Positions 56,075-64,000 are shown, counted from the stretch's first letter. The stretch: DNA of 64,000 nt from DASTEQ01 sp040905185 (GCA_040905185.1 JBBDRZ010000003.1:186001-250000); one strand, 5' to 3'. Numbers and translations are program-made. The notes: a model not told the origin generated them from the letters alone.

Positions 56075-57346
56075 CTACTCGAGGTGGAATCGACGGGCTG
56101 CTTGCGTCAGTTCCTCGCGAAAATCGGGATGCGCAATGGCGATCAGGGCACGGGCTCGCTCGGCCAGTGAGGCGCCAAACAGGTCCGCGACGCCCCATTC
56201 GGTGACGACCGTGCGCACGTGAGCACGGGTGGTCACCACCCCCGCGCCTTCGCGCAGGCTCGGCACGATGCGTGACGCGGAACCTCGTGCCGCGGTAGAA
56301 GGCAGAGCGATGATCGCTCTCCCCTCCTCCGCCAGTGCCGCTCCACGGATGAAGTCCATCTGGCCGCCCACGCCCGAATATAGCCGACGACCGATGGAGT
56401 CAGCCACCACCTGGCCCGAGAGGTCAACCTCGATCGCTGAGTTGATGGCGACCATTCGGCGGAAGCGACGGATCACATTTGTGTCATTGGTGTAGTCAAC
56501 CGGGCGCATTTCCACCATCGGGTTGTCGTCGACAAAGCGGTAGACGCGTTGGGTGCCGATGACGAAGGCGGACACGATCTTGCCGCGATTGATCTCCTTC
56601 GCTGCGCCGGTCACCGCGCCCGATTCCACGAGGTCCACCACGGTGTCCGTGAACATCTCGGTATGGACCCCGAGGTCGCGCTCGCCACGCAACGCCTCTC
56701 CGACCGCAGCCGGGATGGCGCCGATCCCCAGCTGGAGCGTGGCGCCATCCGGCACGAGCTCAGCAATGTGGGCTCCGATCCGGCGTTCCACGTCCCCGAT
56801 GACCGGCGCCGGAATCTCGTGCGGCGGCTCATCCACCTCGACCCCGGCGTCGATCCTGTCGACGTGGATGAAGCTGTCGCCCAGCGTGCGCGGCATGGAC
56901 GGGTTGAGCTGCGCGATCACCGTCCGGGCCCGCTGGACGGCCGCCAGCGTTGCGTCGACGCTGGTGCCGAGCGAGGCGAAGCCGTGGGCGTCGGGCGGGC
57001 TGACGTTGATGAATGCGGCGTCGAGCGGCAGGATTCCGCGGTTGATGAGGTGTGGGATGTCAGACAGGAAGATCGGGACGTAATCGGCCCGACCCTCGTT
57101 CACCGCGTCCCGTGCATTGGGACCGATGAACAGCGCACGGTGCCGGACGTGCCCGACCATGCTCGGATCGAGGTGCGGGCATGGTCCCTCCAAATGCAGG
57201 CTGACCGTTGTCACATCGGTCAGCTCCGGCGCGCGAGCCGCCAGGGCAACCAGGAGGGCGGTCGGCGTCGCCGCGCCGCCCTGGACGAAGATGGAGTGCC
57301 CGTCGCCAATCGAGGCGACTGCCTCCTCGGGACTCACGATCCGCAT
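56075..57346 (-). CDS. Acetyl-CoA hydrolase/4-hydroxybutyrate CoA-transferase family protein
   Basis: A 423-residue family I CoA-transferase. N-terminal domain: DGHSIFVQGGAATPTALLVA. The catalytic Glu is in LGVHTEMFTDTVVDLVESGA (about 227). The C-terminal domain has YSGVGGQMDFIRGAALAEEG and VTEWGVADLFGASLAERARA, the standard signature. It moves CoA between acetyl-CoA and a short carboxylate such as 4-hydroxybutyrate, succinate or propionate; which one is not readable. The ATG at 57346 follows TAGGCT by 6 bases. Confidence 0.92.
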   Translation of the reverse strand: MRIVSPEEAVASIGDGHSIFVQGGAATPTALLVALAARAPELTDVTTVSLHLEGPCPHLDPSMVGHVRHRALFIGPNARDAVNEGRADYVPIFLSDIPHLINRGILPLDAAFINVSPPDAHGFASLGTSVDATLAAVQRARTVIAQLNPSMPRTLGDSFIHVDRIDAGVEVDEPPHEIPAPVIGDVERRIGAHIAELVPDGATLQLGIGAIPAAVGEALRGERDLGVHTEMFTDTVVDLVESGAVTGAAKEINRGKIVSAFVIGTQRVYRFVDDNPMVEMRPVDYTNDTNVIRRFRRMVAINSAIEVDLSGQVVADSIGRRLYSGVGGQMDFIRGAALAEEGRAIIALPSTAARGSASRIVPSLREGAGVVTTRAHVRTVVTEWGVADLFGASLAERARALIAIAHPDFREELTQAARRFHLE

Positions 57347-57352
57347 GGGACC

Positions 57353-57358
57353 AGCCTA
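57353..57358 (-). promoter_or_regulatory. TANNNT box (TAGGCT) for the CoA-transferase gene
   Basis: TAGGCT ends 6 bases before ATG 57346, with no Shine-Dalgarno between. Confidence 0.5.
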
Positions 57359-57443
57359 GCCGCCGCTCGTGGCCACGCGAGGGGAAGTGCGACCGCTCCC
57401 AGTCCTGGAGCACGAGGTGTCCGCCCGGGGGGTCAACACCAGG

Positions 57444-58187
57444 TCAGGCGGCCTCAGCCGCCTCGACACTCCGCCGCAGCAGCTCGCGGACCTCTTCGTC
57501 GGAAACTTGGTCGAAGTCGAGGTACCAGCTGCCAAGCGCAAGGAAGAGCTCGGGTGAGCGCAGGCACACCAGGCGGTCGGCGGTGTCGCGCAGCCGCTCA
57601 CAGGTGTCGGACGGCGCCACCGGCAGCGCCACCACGATCTCCGCCGGCCCCTGGCTGCGCAACGCGGCGATTGCGGCCTCGGCGGTAGCTCCCGTCGCTG
57701 CCCCATCGTCGACGATGATCACGCTCCGGCCACGCAGGTCAGGCCAGGGTCGATCCCCGCGGTACCGCTCGTTGCGCCGCATGACCTCGGCCAGCTCCTG
57801 TTCGCGGATCTCATCGAGGACGGGCTTGGGCAGCTGCAGCTCGGTGATGAGATCGGTGTTCAGGTACGAGGCCCCGCCGAAGGCGACCGCCCCGAGCGCC
57901 AGCTCCTCCTGGCCCGGTGTGCCGAGCTTGCGAACCACGAGCACGTCCAGAGGTGCATGGAGCCGTCGCGCAACTTCAAAACCGACAGGGACCCCGCCTC
58001 GTGGAAGCGCGAGCACGATCGGCTGCCTGAGGTTTGGCAGGTCCTGGACCGCAGTCGCCAGCAGCTGGCCGGCCTCGCGTCGGTCCTTGAACACGGAGGG
58101 ATATCGGTATCCGCCGTTCACAGCATCAAGATGCGCCGCCGGCTGGCCGCCACGGAAGGGCCGCACGGCCGGTAAGAATCGGGTCAT
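57444..58187 (-). CDS. Phosphoribosyltransferase-family protein
   Basis: About 247 residues. Type I PRTase fold: FKDRREAGQLLATAVQDL, LALPRGGVPVGFEVARRL, VVRKLGTPGQEELALGAVA, and the PRPP loop SVIIVDDGAATGATAEAAI. In actinobacteria this type is often fused to a dienelactone hydrolase-like domain. Here a hydrolase and a PRPP synthetase are separate neighbours. Substrate unknown. Start uncertain: ATG 58187 is used, but the family core begins at FKDRREAG, so GTG 58093 is possible. Confidence 0.85.
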   Translation of the reverse strand: MTRFLPAVRPFRGGQPAAHLDAVNGGYRYPSVFKDRREAGQLLATAVQDLPNLRQPIVLALPRGGVPVGFEVARRLHAPLDVLVVRKLGTPGQEELALGAVAFGGASYLNTDLITELQLPKPVLDEIREQELAEVMRRNERYRGDRPWPDLRGRSVIIVDDGAATGATAEAAIAALRSQGPAEIVVALPVAPSDTCERLRDTADRLVCLRSPELFLALGSWYLDFDQVSDEEVRELLRRSVEAAEAA

Positions 58188-58218
58188 TCCGCCCTCATTC
58201 CTCCGGGCTGGCCACCCG

Positions 58219-58224
58219 TAGACT
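58219..58224 (+). promoter_or_regulatory. TANNNT box (TAGACT) for prs
   Basis: TAGACT ends 6 bases before ATG 58231; same hexamer and spacing as the methyltransferase gene at 23626. Confidence 0.55.
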
Positions 58225-58230
58225 CGAGCC

Positions 58231-59136
58231 ATGTCCGGACTCGTGATCGTCCCCGGCTCGGCCCACGCTGGACTGGCTGCCGACATCGGCCCGCTCGTCG
58301 GCGCACCCATGGTGCCGGTGCAGGTCGATCGGTTTCCCGATGGCGAGCTGTCGGTTCGCCTCCTGGAGGCGGTTCGGGGTCGAGCCGCAGTCATCGTGCA
58401 GCCGACCGGTCCACCCGTGGATACCCACCTGGTCGAGCTGCTTGCATTGGCCGATGCGTGCCGCCGCGCGGCCGCCGATCGAGTGATCGCGGTCACCCCC
58501 TACCTCGGCTATGCGCGAGGCGACCGCCGCCACGGCCGGCGCGAGCCGATCATGGCCAGCCTGGCGGCCCGCCTGATCGAGGCCGCCGGCGTGACCCACC
58601 TCATCGCGCTCGATCTGCACGCGCCGCAGATCGAGGGTTTCTTCCACATTCCGGTCGACGACCTCAGCCCGTTCGGCGTGCTGTTGGAGGCGGTTCGGCC
58701 CTCATTGCCGCACGACGTGGTGGTCGTCTCGCCCGACCTCGGGCGGTTGGCACTCGCCACCCGCGTCGCCGATGAGCTCCATACCGACGCGGCGGTCGTG
58801 CACAAGCGCCGGCTGAGCGGGGCCGAGTCCCGGCCGTTGCAGGTGATCGGCAACGTCCGCGATCGTGGGTGCCTGATCGTCGACGACATGATCACCACCG
58901 GCGGGACCATCGCCGGATGCGTCGAGGCGCTGCTGCGTGCCGGCGCGCGGGCTGAGATCCTGGTCGCGGCGACCCACGGCCTCTTCGCCTCGGGCGCGGA
59001 GGATCGGCTGCGGCTCCCGGCCATCCGCGGGGTGTGGGTCACCGACACGCTCCCCCAGGCAGGCGCGGGCATGCCACGAACGGTCGTCCCGATTGCGCCG
59101 CTGATCGCGGAGGCGGTCCGGCGCCTGGGGCCCTAG
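58231..59136 (+). CDS. prs: Ribose-phosphate pyrophosphokinase (PRPP synthetase)
   Basis: A 301-residue protein with two PRTase-like domains. PVQVDRFPDGELSVRLLEAV, TPYLGYARGDRRHGRREPIM (ATP-binding region), ALDLHAPQIEGFFHIPVDDL and the PRPP loop CLIVDDMITTGGTIAGCVEA are all characteristic. It makes PRPP from ribose 5-phosphate and ATP. Next to a phosphoribosyltransferase and a hydrolase, it may serve a dedicated pathway and not be the housekeeping copy; that is inference. Confidence 0.92.
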   Translation: MSGLVIVPGSAHAGLAADIGPLVGAPMVPVQVDRFPDGELSVRLLEAVRGRAAVIVQPTGPPVDTHLVELLALADACRRAAADRVIAVTPYLGYARGDRRHGRREPIMASLAARLIEAAGVTHLIALDLHAPQIEGFFHIPVDDLSPFGVLLEAVRPSLPHDVVVVSPDLGRLALATRVADELHTDAAVVHKRRLSGAESRPLQVIGNVRDRGCLIVDDMITTGGTIAGCVEALLRAGARAEILVAATHGLFASGAEDRLRLPAIRGVWVTDTLPQAGAGMPRTVVPIAPLIAEAVRRLGP

Positions 59137-59151
59137 GACCAGCACCACGAC

Positions 59152-59820
59152 GTGTCGCCACAGATCGTCATCCCGGCGGGGGTCCTCCTGGAGGCGGACC
59201 TCGAGTGGCCCCGGAGCCCTTCGGGGGTGGTCGCCTTCGCACATGGGAGCGGCAGTGGTCGCTTCAGCCCGCGCAACCGCCTCGTGGCCGAGCGCCTGCG
59301 GGAGCATGGCCACGCCACGCTCCTGCTAGACCTCCTGACCGGCGAGGAGGAGGCCATCGACGAGGTCACCGCGGAGCTGCGCTTCGACATCGGGCTGCTG
59401 GCCGACCGAGTGGTGGCGGCCGTCGACTGGCTGAGCGCCAATGACCCAATGCGCGGGCTGCCCATCGGCCTGTTCGGGGCCAGCACCGGCGCGGCGGCGG
59501 CGCTGGTCGCTGCAACTCGCCGTCCTGATCTCGTCCGCGCGGTGGTTTCGCGCGGCGGCCGACCGGACCTGGCGCTCGACGCCCTGCCAAAGGTGCGGGC
59601 GCCAACCCTCCTGGTGGTTGGCGCGCTGGATGACGAGGTGCTCGTCCTCAACCGCCAGGCGGCCGCCCGGATGCGGATCCAGCCGGCGATCGAGATCGTC
59701 GACGGGGCAACCCATCTGTTCGAAGAGCCCGGGACCCTGGAGCGCGTCGCAGAGCTGGCTGGCGCCTGGTTCGACCGCTACCTCACCACCGGATCACCAG
59801 GCGGTTCGCCTCCCGGATGA
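59152..59820 (+). CDS. Dienelactone hydrolase-like alpha/beta hydrolase
   Basis: A 222-residue hydrolase: oxyanion strand GVVAFAHGSGSGRFSPRNRL, nucleophile in GLFGASTGAAAALVAATRR (Ser about 107), acid Asp in LLVVGALDDEVL, and His in VDGATHLFEE. It matches the hydrolase half of fused phosphoribosyltransferase-hydrolases. The start is GTG 59152, 15 bp after prs, so they are probably cotranscribed. Its 3' end overlaps the convergent capA gene by 38 bp. Confidence 0.86.
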   Translation: MSPQIVIPAGVLLEADLEWPRSPSGVVAFAHGSGSGRFSPRNRLVAERLREHGHATLLLDLLTGEEEAIDEVTAELRFDIGLLADRVVAAVDWLSANDPMRGLPIGLFGASTGAAAALVAATRRPDLVRAVVSRGGRPDLALDALPKVRAPTLLVVGALDDEVLVLNRQAAARMRIQPAIEIVDGATHLFEEPGTLERVAELAGAWFDRYLTTGSPGGSPPG

Positions 59821-60757
59821 GCGTCAAGTCGCCGAGCGCCGCGCAGGCGCGCGCCAGGCGGCGCTCGATCCAGTCGAACTCGCCGGCATCCGCCAGGCGC
59901 GTGAAGCAGAAGTCGAGTCTCAGGGGCAGCACCTCGAGGCGGATCGGTCCTTCGGCCGCCAGGGTGACCAGCCAGAGCAGGCCAAGGTCATTTCGGAGGC
60001 GCGGATCGGTCGCGTAGTCATCCAGAAAGTCCCCGAGGTCGAACAGCACGCTCCCCTTGACCCCGTGAAACACGTGCGCGGAATGGCCGGCCACGAGCGT
60101 GGCGCCGGCCTCCAGGAGCTGGGCCGCGGCGGCTCGGGTCGTCGGCAGAGGCTCGGCCACCATGTTCGGCCCCCAATGCGGCGTCACCAGCACGACGTCG
60201 CACCGCGTGCGGGTGGCGCGCACCAGATCGAGCAGCCAGGGCGGGACGCCCGCATCCAGGTCGGCGTACGCCACTCCGGGTCGGGCCTGGCCGGCCGCGT
60301 AGTCTTCGGGATGATCGGTGACGCCAATGATGCCCACGCGAAGCCCGGCGGCCTTGAGGACCACGGGCTCCCGCGCCTCAGCCTGGTCCGCGCCCGCCCC
60401 GACCGCGGCGATGCCGGCCACCTCCAGATACTGCCGGGTGTCGAGCAGCGCCTCGTAGCCAAAGTCGAGCGCGTGGTTGTTGGCCAGGGTTACGGCATCG
60501 ACCCCGAAACCGCGCAGAATTGCGGCCGCGATGGGCGGGGCACGGAAGAAGAATGGCTTGCCGGGCGACGGCCAGGGACTCCCACGGTCGGAGATGCAGC
60601 ACTCGAGGTTGAGTACCGTCAGGTCAGCGCCGCGCATGGCTTCGGCAACGGGGGGAGCCACGAGCGAGTCGAGCGTCGCGCCGGCTGACAGCCGCTCCCC
60701 GACTCCACGCCCCAGCATCGTGTCGCCGGCCAGCGCCAGGGTGATCGTGTTAGCCAC
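59783..60757 (-). CDS. capA: CapA family metallophosphatase-like protein
   Basis: A 324-residue protein of the PGA_cap (CapA) family: ALAGDTMLGRGVGERL (first metal motif), LTVLNLECCISDRG, TLANNHALDFGYEALLDT (NNH motif), VLVTPHWGPNMV and LVAGHSAHVFHGV. These are the metal ligands of a calcineurin-like fold. CapA/PgsA is tied to poly-gamma-glutamate capsule, but this copy has no signal peptide or membrane helix and no pgsBC nearby, so another phosphoesterase role is likely. It follows rtcB by 37 bp. Confidence 0.85.
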   Translation of the reverse strand: MANTITLALAGDTMLGRGVGERLSAGATLDSLVAPPVAEAMRGADLTVLNLECCISDRGSPWPSPGKPFFFRAPPIAAAILRGFGVDAVTLANNHALDFGYEALLDTRQYLEVAGIAAVGAGADQAEAREPVVLKAAGLRVGIIGVTDHPEDYAAGQARPGVAYADLDAGVPPWLLDLVRATRTRCDVVLVTPHWGPNMVAEPLPTTRAAAAQLLEAGATLVAGHSAHVFHGVKGSVLFDLGDFLDDYATDPRLRNDLGLLWLVTLAAEGPIRLEVLPLRLDFCFTRLADAGEFDWIERRLARACAALGDLTLIREANRLVIRW

Positions 60758-60794
60758 GCCAGCGCCTCGGGTGGATCACGGGCGGGGCTGGCTC

Positions 60795-62252
60795 CTACCC
60801 CTTCACGACGACCAACGGCCGCAGGCGGGCCACCGGTCGGACGTGCCCGGCGCCGGCGGCGACCCCAACCACCGACTCCACGTCCTTGTAGGCCACCGAC
60901 GCCTCCTCGGCCAGCAGCCCGCGCCGACTGACACGGACGATGATCCCCTCTCGCCGCAGTTCGTCGATGAGGTTCACCCCCCGGAGCTGGCGGAGGGCGG
61001 CATGACGCGACATGGTTCGTCCCGCACCATGGCAGGTCGAGCCGAACGTCTCGGCCATCGCGCCGGGCAGCCCGACCCCCACGATTGAGGCACGGCCCAT
61101 GTCGCCGGGGATGAGGACGGGCTGGCCCACTTCCCGATAGGCGTCGGGAATCCCTGGGTGGCCAGCGGGGAAGGCGCGGGTCGCCCCCTTTCGGTGCACG
61201 CACAGGTCGACCTCCCGTTCGCCCACGCGGTGGCGCTCGAACTTGGCCATGTTGTGGCTCACGTCATAGACGAGGGGCAGGGAGTGATCGAGGCCGAAGA
61301 CCGACGCGAATGTGCGACGGACCGCGTCCGCAATGAGCTGCCGGTTGGCCCAGGCGAAGTTCGCGGCGGCCCCCATCGCCCCCAGGTAGGCGTGCGCTTC
61401 GGGCGAGCCCAGTGGCACACAGGCCAGCTGGCGGTCCGGGATCGAGATGCCGTGGCGGAGGACCGCGCGGTCCATGACCGCCACGTGGTCGGTGCACACC
61501 TGGTGGCCGAGCCCGCGCGAGCCGCAGTGGATCATCACCGTGATCTGGCCTGTGCGCAGGCCCAGGACCGCTGCCGCGGACGGGTCGAGCAGTTGATCGA
61601 CGACCTGGACCTCGAGGAAATGGTTGCCCGATCCGAGCGTCCCCAGCTGGTTCGACCCGCGCAGCCGCGCCCGCTCCGAAAGCTGGCCCGGGTCCGCTGT
61701 GTCCAGGCGGCCGCCCTCCTCGGTGACCGCCAGGTCATCGGCTGTCCCATGCCCGGCGGCGACCGCCCAGGCGGCACCTTGTTGAAGCACGTCGTCAAGC
61801 TCGGCGCGGTTGAGACGCCGACCGGTGTGCGCCCCCACCCCGCTGGGCACGGCCCGGAACAGGGCGTCCGCCAGCCGATCGGCGACCGGTTTCAGGTCGG
61901 CGATCGCGAGGTCCGAGCGGAGCAGCCGAACGCCACAGTTGATGTCGAAGCCGATCCCGCCTGGGCTGACGACACCCTCGTCCAGGGTGAAGGCTGCCAC
62001 GCCGCCGATCGGGAAGCCGTACCCCCAGTGCAGGTCGGGCATGCCGAGCGAATGCCCCACGATCCCCGGCAGGGTCGCGACGTTGGCGACCTGGCTCAGA
62101 CACGGATCGTCGCGAAGCGGTTCGATCAGCCCGTCGTCGGCGAACACGAGTCCGTCGACCCGCATGCCAGCCTGCGCGCTACGGGGGATCCGCCAGCGGA
62201 ACGCGTCGATCCGCTCCAGGGCCAGGTGAGGTTCGGCGGCGAGAGCGCTCAT
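60795..62252 (-). CDS. rtcB: RNA 3'-phosphate ligase RtcB
   Basis: A 485-residue RNA ligase that joins 2',3'-cyclic phosphate or 3'-phosphate to 5'-OH ends using GTP and Mn2+. Metal and catalytic residues are visible: PDLHWGYGFPIGGVAAF, GGIGFDINCGVRLLRSDLAI (Asp/Cys ligands), GTLGSGNHFLEVQVVD, IHCGSRGLGHQV, YDVSHNMAK, and the guanylated His in STCHGAGRTMSR. The ATG at 62252 overlaps the archease stop as ATGA, matching the known dependence of RtcB on archease. Confidence 0.95.
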   Translation of the reverse strand: MSALAAEPHLALERIDAFRWRIPRSAQAGMRVDGLVFADDGLIEPLRDDPCLSQVANVATLPGIVGHSLGMPDLHWGYGFPIGGVAAFTLDEGVVSPGGIGFDINCGVRLLRSDLAIADLKPVADRLADALFRAVPSGVGAHTGRRLNRAELDDVLQQGAAWAVAAGHGTADDLAVTEEGGRLDTADPGQLSERARLRGSNQLGTLGSGNHFLEVQVVDQLLDPSAAAVLGLRTGQITVMIHCGSRGLGHQVCTDHVAVMDRAVLRHGISIPDRQLACVPLGSPEAHAYLGAMGAAANFAWANRQLIADAVRRTFASVFGLDHSLPLVYDVSHNMAKFERHRVGEREVDLCVHRKGATRAFPAGHPGIPDAYREVGQPVLIPGDMGRASIVGVGLPGAMAETFGSTCHGAGRTMSRHAALRQLRGVNLIDELRREGIIVRVSRRGLLAEEASVAYKDVESVVGVAAGAGHVRPVARLRPLVVVKG

Positions 62253-62707
62253 ACGTCGAAGTAGGCTTCCAGGTTCCACCCGTCGGCCTGACGGGCCACC
62301 TTCAACCGATGGAAAGTCGCCGCCTTGACCTGCAGCTTGGGTTGGACTTGAGCGTCATACGCGGCGAAAGTGGCCTTGCCGCGCGCCAGCCAGCCATCGG
62401 GGCTGGAATCGAGTCGCTCCACGCGAGCCTCGACCAGCGCCTCTCCGAGCGCATCGGCGAGACCGACCAGCTCATTCAGCCACGCGAATGTCAGGGCTGC
62501 GAGGTCGTCCGCCCGAACCTCGATCTCTTGAGCGCGGACGTGTTTGGCGTGGCTCACATCGGCGCTCAGCTCCGCCAGCGCCGTCGCCGCCTCCTCGAGG
62601 AGGCCGCCCGGATCGGGGGCGGTCGCGCGAACCCCGACATCGGCGGTGTGCGCGACTGCGGCATGCCAGCGCTGCACACCCTCGACCTGGCCGGGTGTTC
62701 CGCGCAC
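62249..62707 (-). CDS. Archease
   Basis: About 152 residues (142 if GTG 62677 is used). Archease signature: AVAHTADVGVRATAPDPGGL (first metal Asp), DDLAALTFAWLNELVGLADA, and an ending that retains the C-terminal acidic residues (DGWNLEAYFDV). Archease activates RtcB for multiple turnovers. GTG 62707 starts 4 bases after the upstream gene's stop, while 62677 fits family length better. It overlaps rtcB by 4 bases. Confidence 0.92.
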   Translation of the reverse strand: MRGTPGQVEGVQRWHAAVAHTADVGVRATAPDPGGLLEEAATALAELSADVSHAKHVRAQEIEVRADDLAALTFAWLNELVGLADALGEALVEARVERLDSSPDGWLARGKATFAAYDAQVQPKLQVKAATFHRLKVARQADGWNLEAYFDV

Positions 62708-62711
62708 CGGG

Positions 62712-62963
62712 CTAGAGCTCGGTCTCGACGTCCGGGTTGTCGCTCGGCAGGCGCATCGGGGCGCGCATCGCCTCTCGCCATCGCTGGCGCTCCAGGCCAC
62801 GCCTGGCGCGGTGGCCTCGTCGGCGCCTGCAGACAACCATGCTGATCGCCAGTCCGGCGGCGAACCCGAGCGCCGCCGCTCCGAGCAGCGGCCCCCCGCG
62901 TGAGCCGATGACCACGCTCGCGCCCGGCGACCCCAACAGGCGAACTTCGCTCTCGAACTCCAC
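62712..62963 (-). CDS. Small membrane protein upstream of archease-rtcB
   Basis: An 83-residue protein with one hydrophobic segment (PLLGAAALGFAAGLAISMVV) followed by a very basic stretch (CRRRRGHRARRGLERQRW). GGGAGG lies 5 bases before GTG 62963. I do not recognise the family. It ends 4 bases before the archease start and may be the first gene of the archease-rtcB-capA operon. Confidence 0.5.
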   Translation of the reverse strand: MEFESEVRLLGSPGASVVIGSRGGPLLGAAALGFAAGLAISMVVCRRRRGHRARRGLERQRWREAMRAPMRLPSDNPDVETEL

Positions 62964-63072
62964 GTCAGCCTCCCATGGGGACCGCGATTTGGGGCCGAAT
63001 GCCTCTGGGCCGCGCGGGCATCCCGAGGCCACGCTCGGTCGACTGCCAGGGGGGCGAGTTGAGGAGACAGCC

Positions 63073-63195
63073 ATGATTCACGCTGACCTCGAGAAATGCA
63101 CGGCCTGTTCGTACCTTGTCGAGTTCGAGGGAGAGGACCAGATCGTCGTCGTGTGCGGGTACCCGACCGGCGCGCCCCAGGGTGGTCCAATCTGA
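63073..63195 (+). CDS. 40-residue cysteine-containing small protein
   Basis: ATG 63073 has GGAG 6 bases upstream. The product (LEKCTACSYLVEFEGEDQIV, VVCGYPTGAPQGGP) has a CxxC pair and a third Cys in a strand, like half a zinc ribbon. It is too short for a confident family call. The good ribosome site and non-random composition support coding. Confidence 0.5.
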   Translation: MIHADLEKCTACSYLVEFEGEDQIVVVCGYPTGAPQGGPI

Positions 63196-63224
63196 TCGAC
63201 CGTTCACTCGACGGGGTCCGTGGG

Positions 63225-63800
63225 CTAGCGGGGTGGCTTGCGGACGACGCGGCGCGGGCCGGTGACCCGACCGGAGCGCTCGTGCGGCAGATCGCCGGTC
63301 CACCGGTACGCGCCGACGCCGCCACGGACGGGCTCGAGCCCGACACGCTCCATCAGGCGCGCTACGAGCTGGGGCCGCGTCAGCCGCATTGAATGGTCGA
63401 CGATGACGGACCGATCACGATGATGAGTACGGTCGTGCCGGCGGACTTGACTCGCCAGGCGTTGACAGAGCTCTCCCGTTCCGAGCACCTCCAGCGCTTC
63501 CTCGGCCAGGATCGCGTCCTCGACCCGGCTCAGGAACTGCCTGACGTGCTCCGTCCGATGCCGTGCCGCGTCGTCGGCGCCGCTCCCGCCGCCGCCGTGC
63601 CGGACCAGCGGATCGTGTCGGACGTGGAACGTAGATCGTTCGTGAACGGGGATCTCGGACGCCACTCGGGCCTCCGTTACCTTCTCTCGCCAGCGAAGAA
63701 TGCGGGCGCCTTCGGCGTCGATCCAGACCAGGGCGAACCGATCTGGCGCCTGCGCTGCAGGTATTTCCTCCATTTCGGTCTCCACCGCGTCGGTCTCCAT
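63225..63800 (-). CDS. baeRF/eRF1-domain-like protein of unknown function
   Basis: A 191-residue protein. FALVWIDAEGARILRWREKV, IPVHERSTFHVRHDPLVRHG, EHVRQFLSRVEDAILAEEAL and LGTGELCQRLASQVR resemble short bacterial relatives of archaeal/eukaryotic release factor domains, which carry an H-x-R-H-D-P-like block and a GxGE turn. No catalytic GGQ is present. Function unknown. The start is ATG 63800, with a G-rich stretch (GAGGGGGG) upstream that may serve as ribosome site. The frame is open further upstream without coding character. Confidence 0.6.
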   Translation of the reverse strand: METDAVETEMEEIPAAQAPDRFALVWIDAEGARILRWREKVTEARVASEIPVHERSTFHVRHDPLVRHGGGGSGADDAARHRTEHVRQFLSRVEDAILAEEALEVLGTGELCQRLASQVRRHDRTHHRDRSVIVDHSMRLTRPQLVARLMERVGLEPVRGGVGAYRWTGDLPHERSGRVTGPRRVVRKPPR

Positions 63801-64000
63801 CGTAGCCCCCCTCGTCGAACACGAAGCGACCCGGAGAGATCTTCGTCCACCTATCCCTTCGGGCCCGCCCTTTCGAGCGTTCCTTCTGGATTTTCGGCTT
63901 CCGACCTCTCTGGGTCGCACGCATCATCGCGCGCGGCCGACACGGCCGAATGGGCCACAAGTCATCTTTCGCGGGGCCGGATGGCCCAAATGGTCGCCCG

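Noticed and set aside
1..64000. Prophage, insertion sequence or CRISPR array
   Set aside because: No transposase, integrase, phage structural gene, terminal inverted repeats or spaced direct repeats were found.

Overview
The window is one continuous stretch of a GC-rich (by eye about two-thirds GC), gene-dense bacterial chromosome. Housekeeping gene order, high GC, DUF4383, Septum_form and DUF5317 proteins, a one-chain-type pyruvate:ferredoxin oxidoreductase, and many start codons preceded by a bare TANNNT box with no Shine-Dalgarno all suggest a Chloroflexota-type (perhaps Limnocylindria-like) or other Terrabacteria genome. That placement is inference; no rRNA gene is present to settle it. 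I see no CRISPR array, insertion sequence, integrase or prophage.

Layout. 1-6140: 3' part of an EF-G gene, a DUF4383 membrane protein, tyrS, and a bifunctional penicillin-binding protein. 6137-16616 (minus strand): thrS, infC-rpmI-rplT-pheS-pheT, cvpA, mpg, mutS2, a translation/repair block. 16626-20705 (minus): DGK-type lipid kinase, PRC-like and DUF2255 proteins, then paaABCD (phenylacetyl-CoA epoxidase) running directly into thrS. 20721-31238: a membrane-anchored molybdopterin oxidoreductase, alpha/beta hydrolase, a CADD-like metalloenzyme with the catalytic Tyr, a methyltransferase, a large nuclease-helicase fusion, a zinc-finger Septum_form protein with a CDKN3-like phosphatase, and an XRE-TPR regulator. 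31450-31551 holds three tandem hairpins. 31552-41286: LigD, HAD phosphatase, class V aminotransferase with pdxH, a cNMP-binding protein, small membrane proteins, an MFS-DUF5317 fusion and an HD-GYP protein.

41456-46221 holds two divergent exported-protein genes, a YVTN beta-propeller lipoprotein and a metzincin-like metalloprotease. Each is cut by one in-frame TAG, in the second case exactly where the family has Gln. 46345-50478 is pyruvate:ferredoxin oxidoreductase split into two genes with a CBS-domain gene between them. 50602-55922 is an accessory-looking segment: DUF2892 and DUF3494 surface proteins, then two near-identical tRNA-Val(GAC) genes 3.6 kb apart that enclose a lipoprotein, a membrane beta-propeller and an ECF sigma factor. 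A 15-base motif occurs three times around this segment. 56075-63800: CoA-transferase, phosphoribosyltransferase, PRPP synthetase and hydrolase, then archease-rtcB-capA, and small proteins.

The most general observation is regulatory. Fourteen genes have a TANNNT hexamer ending 6-9 bases before the start codon, as expected for leaderless mRNAs, while operon-internal genes use 4-base ATGA/GTGA overlaps or Shine-Dalgarno sites. The most striking gene-level observations are the two in-frame amber codons, the split PFOR with inserted CBS gene, the probable AUA start of infC, and the ECF sigma/beta-propeller module between tRNA-Val copies.
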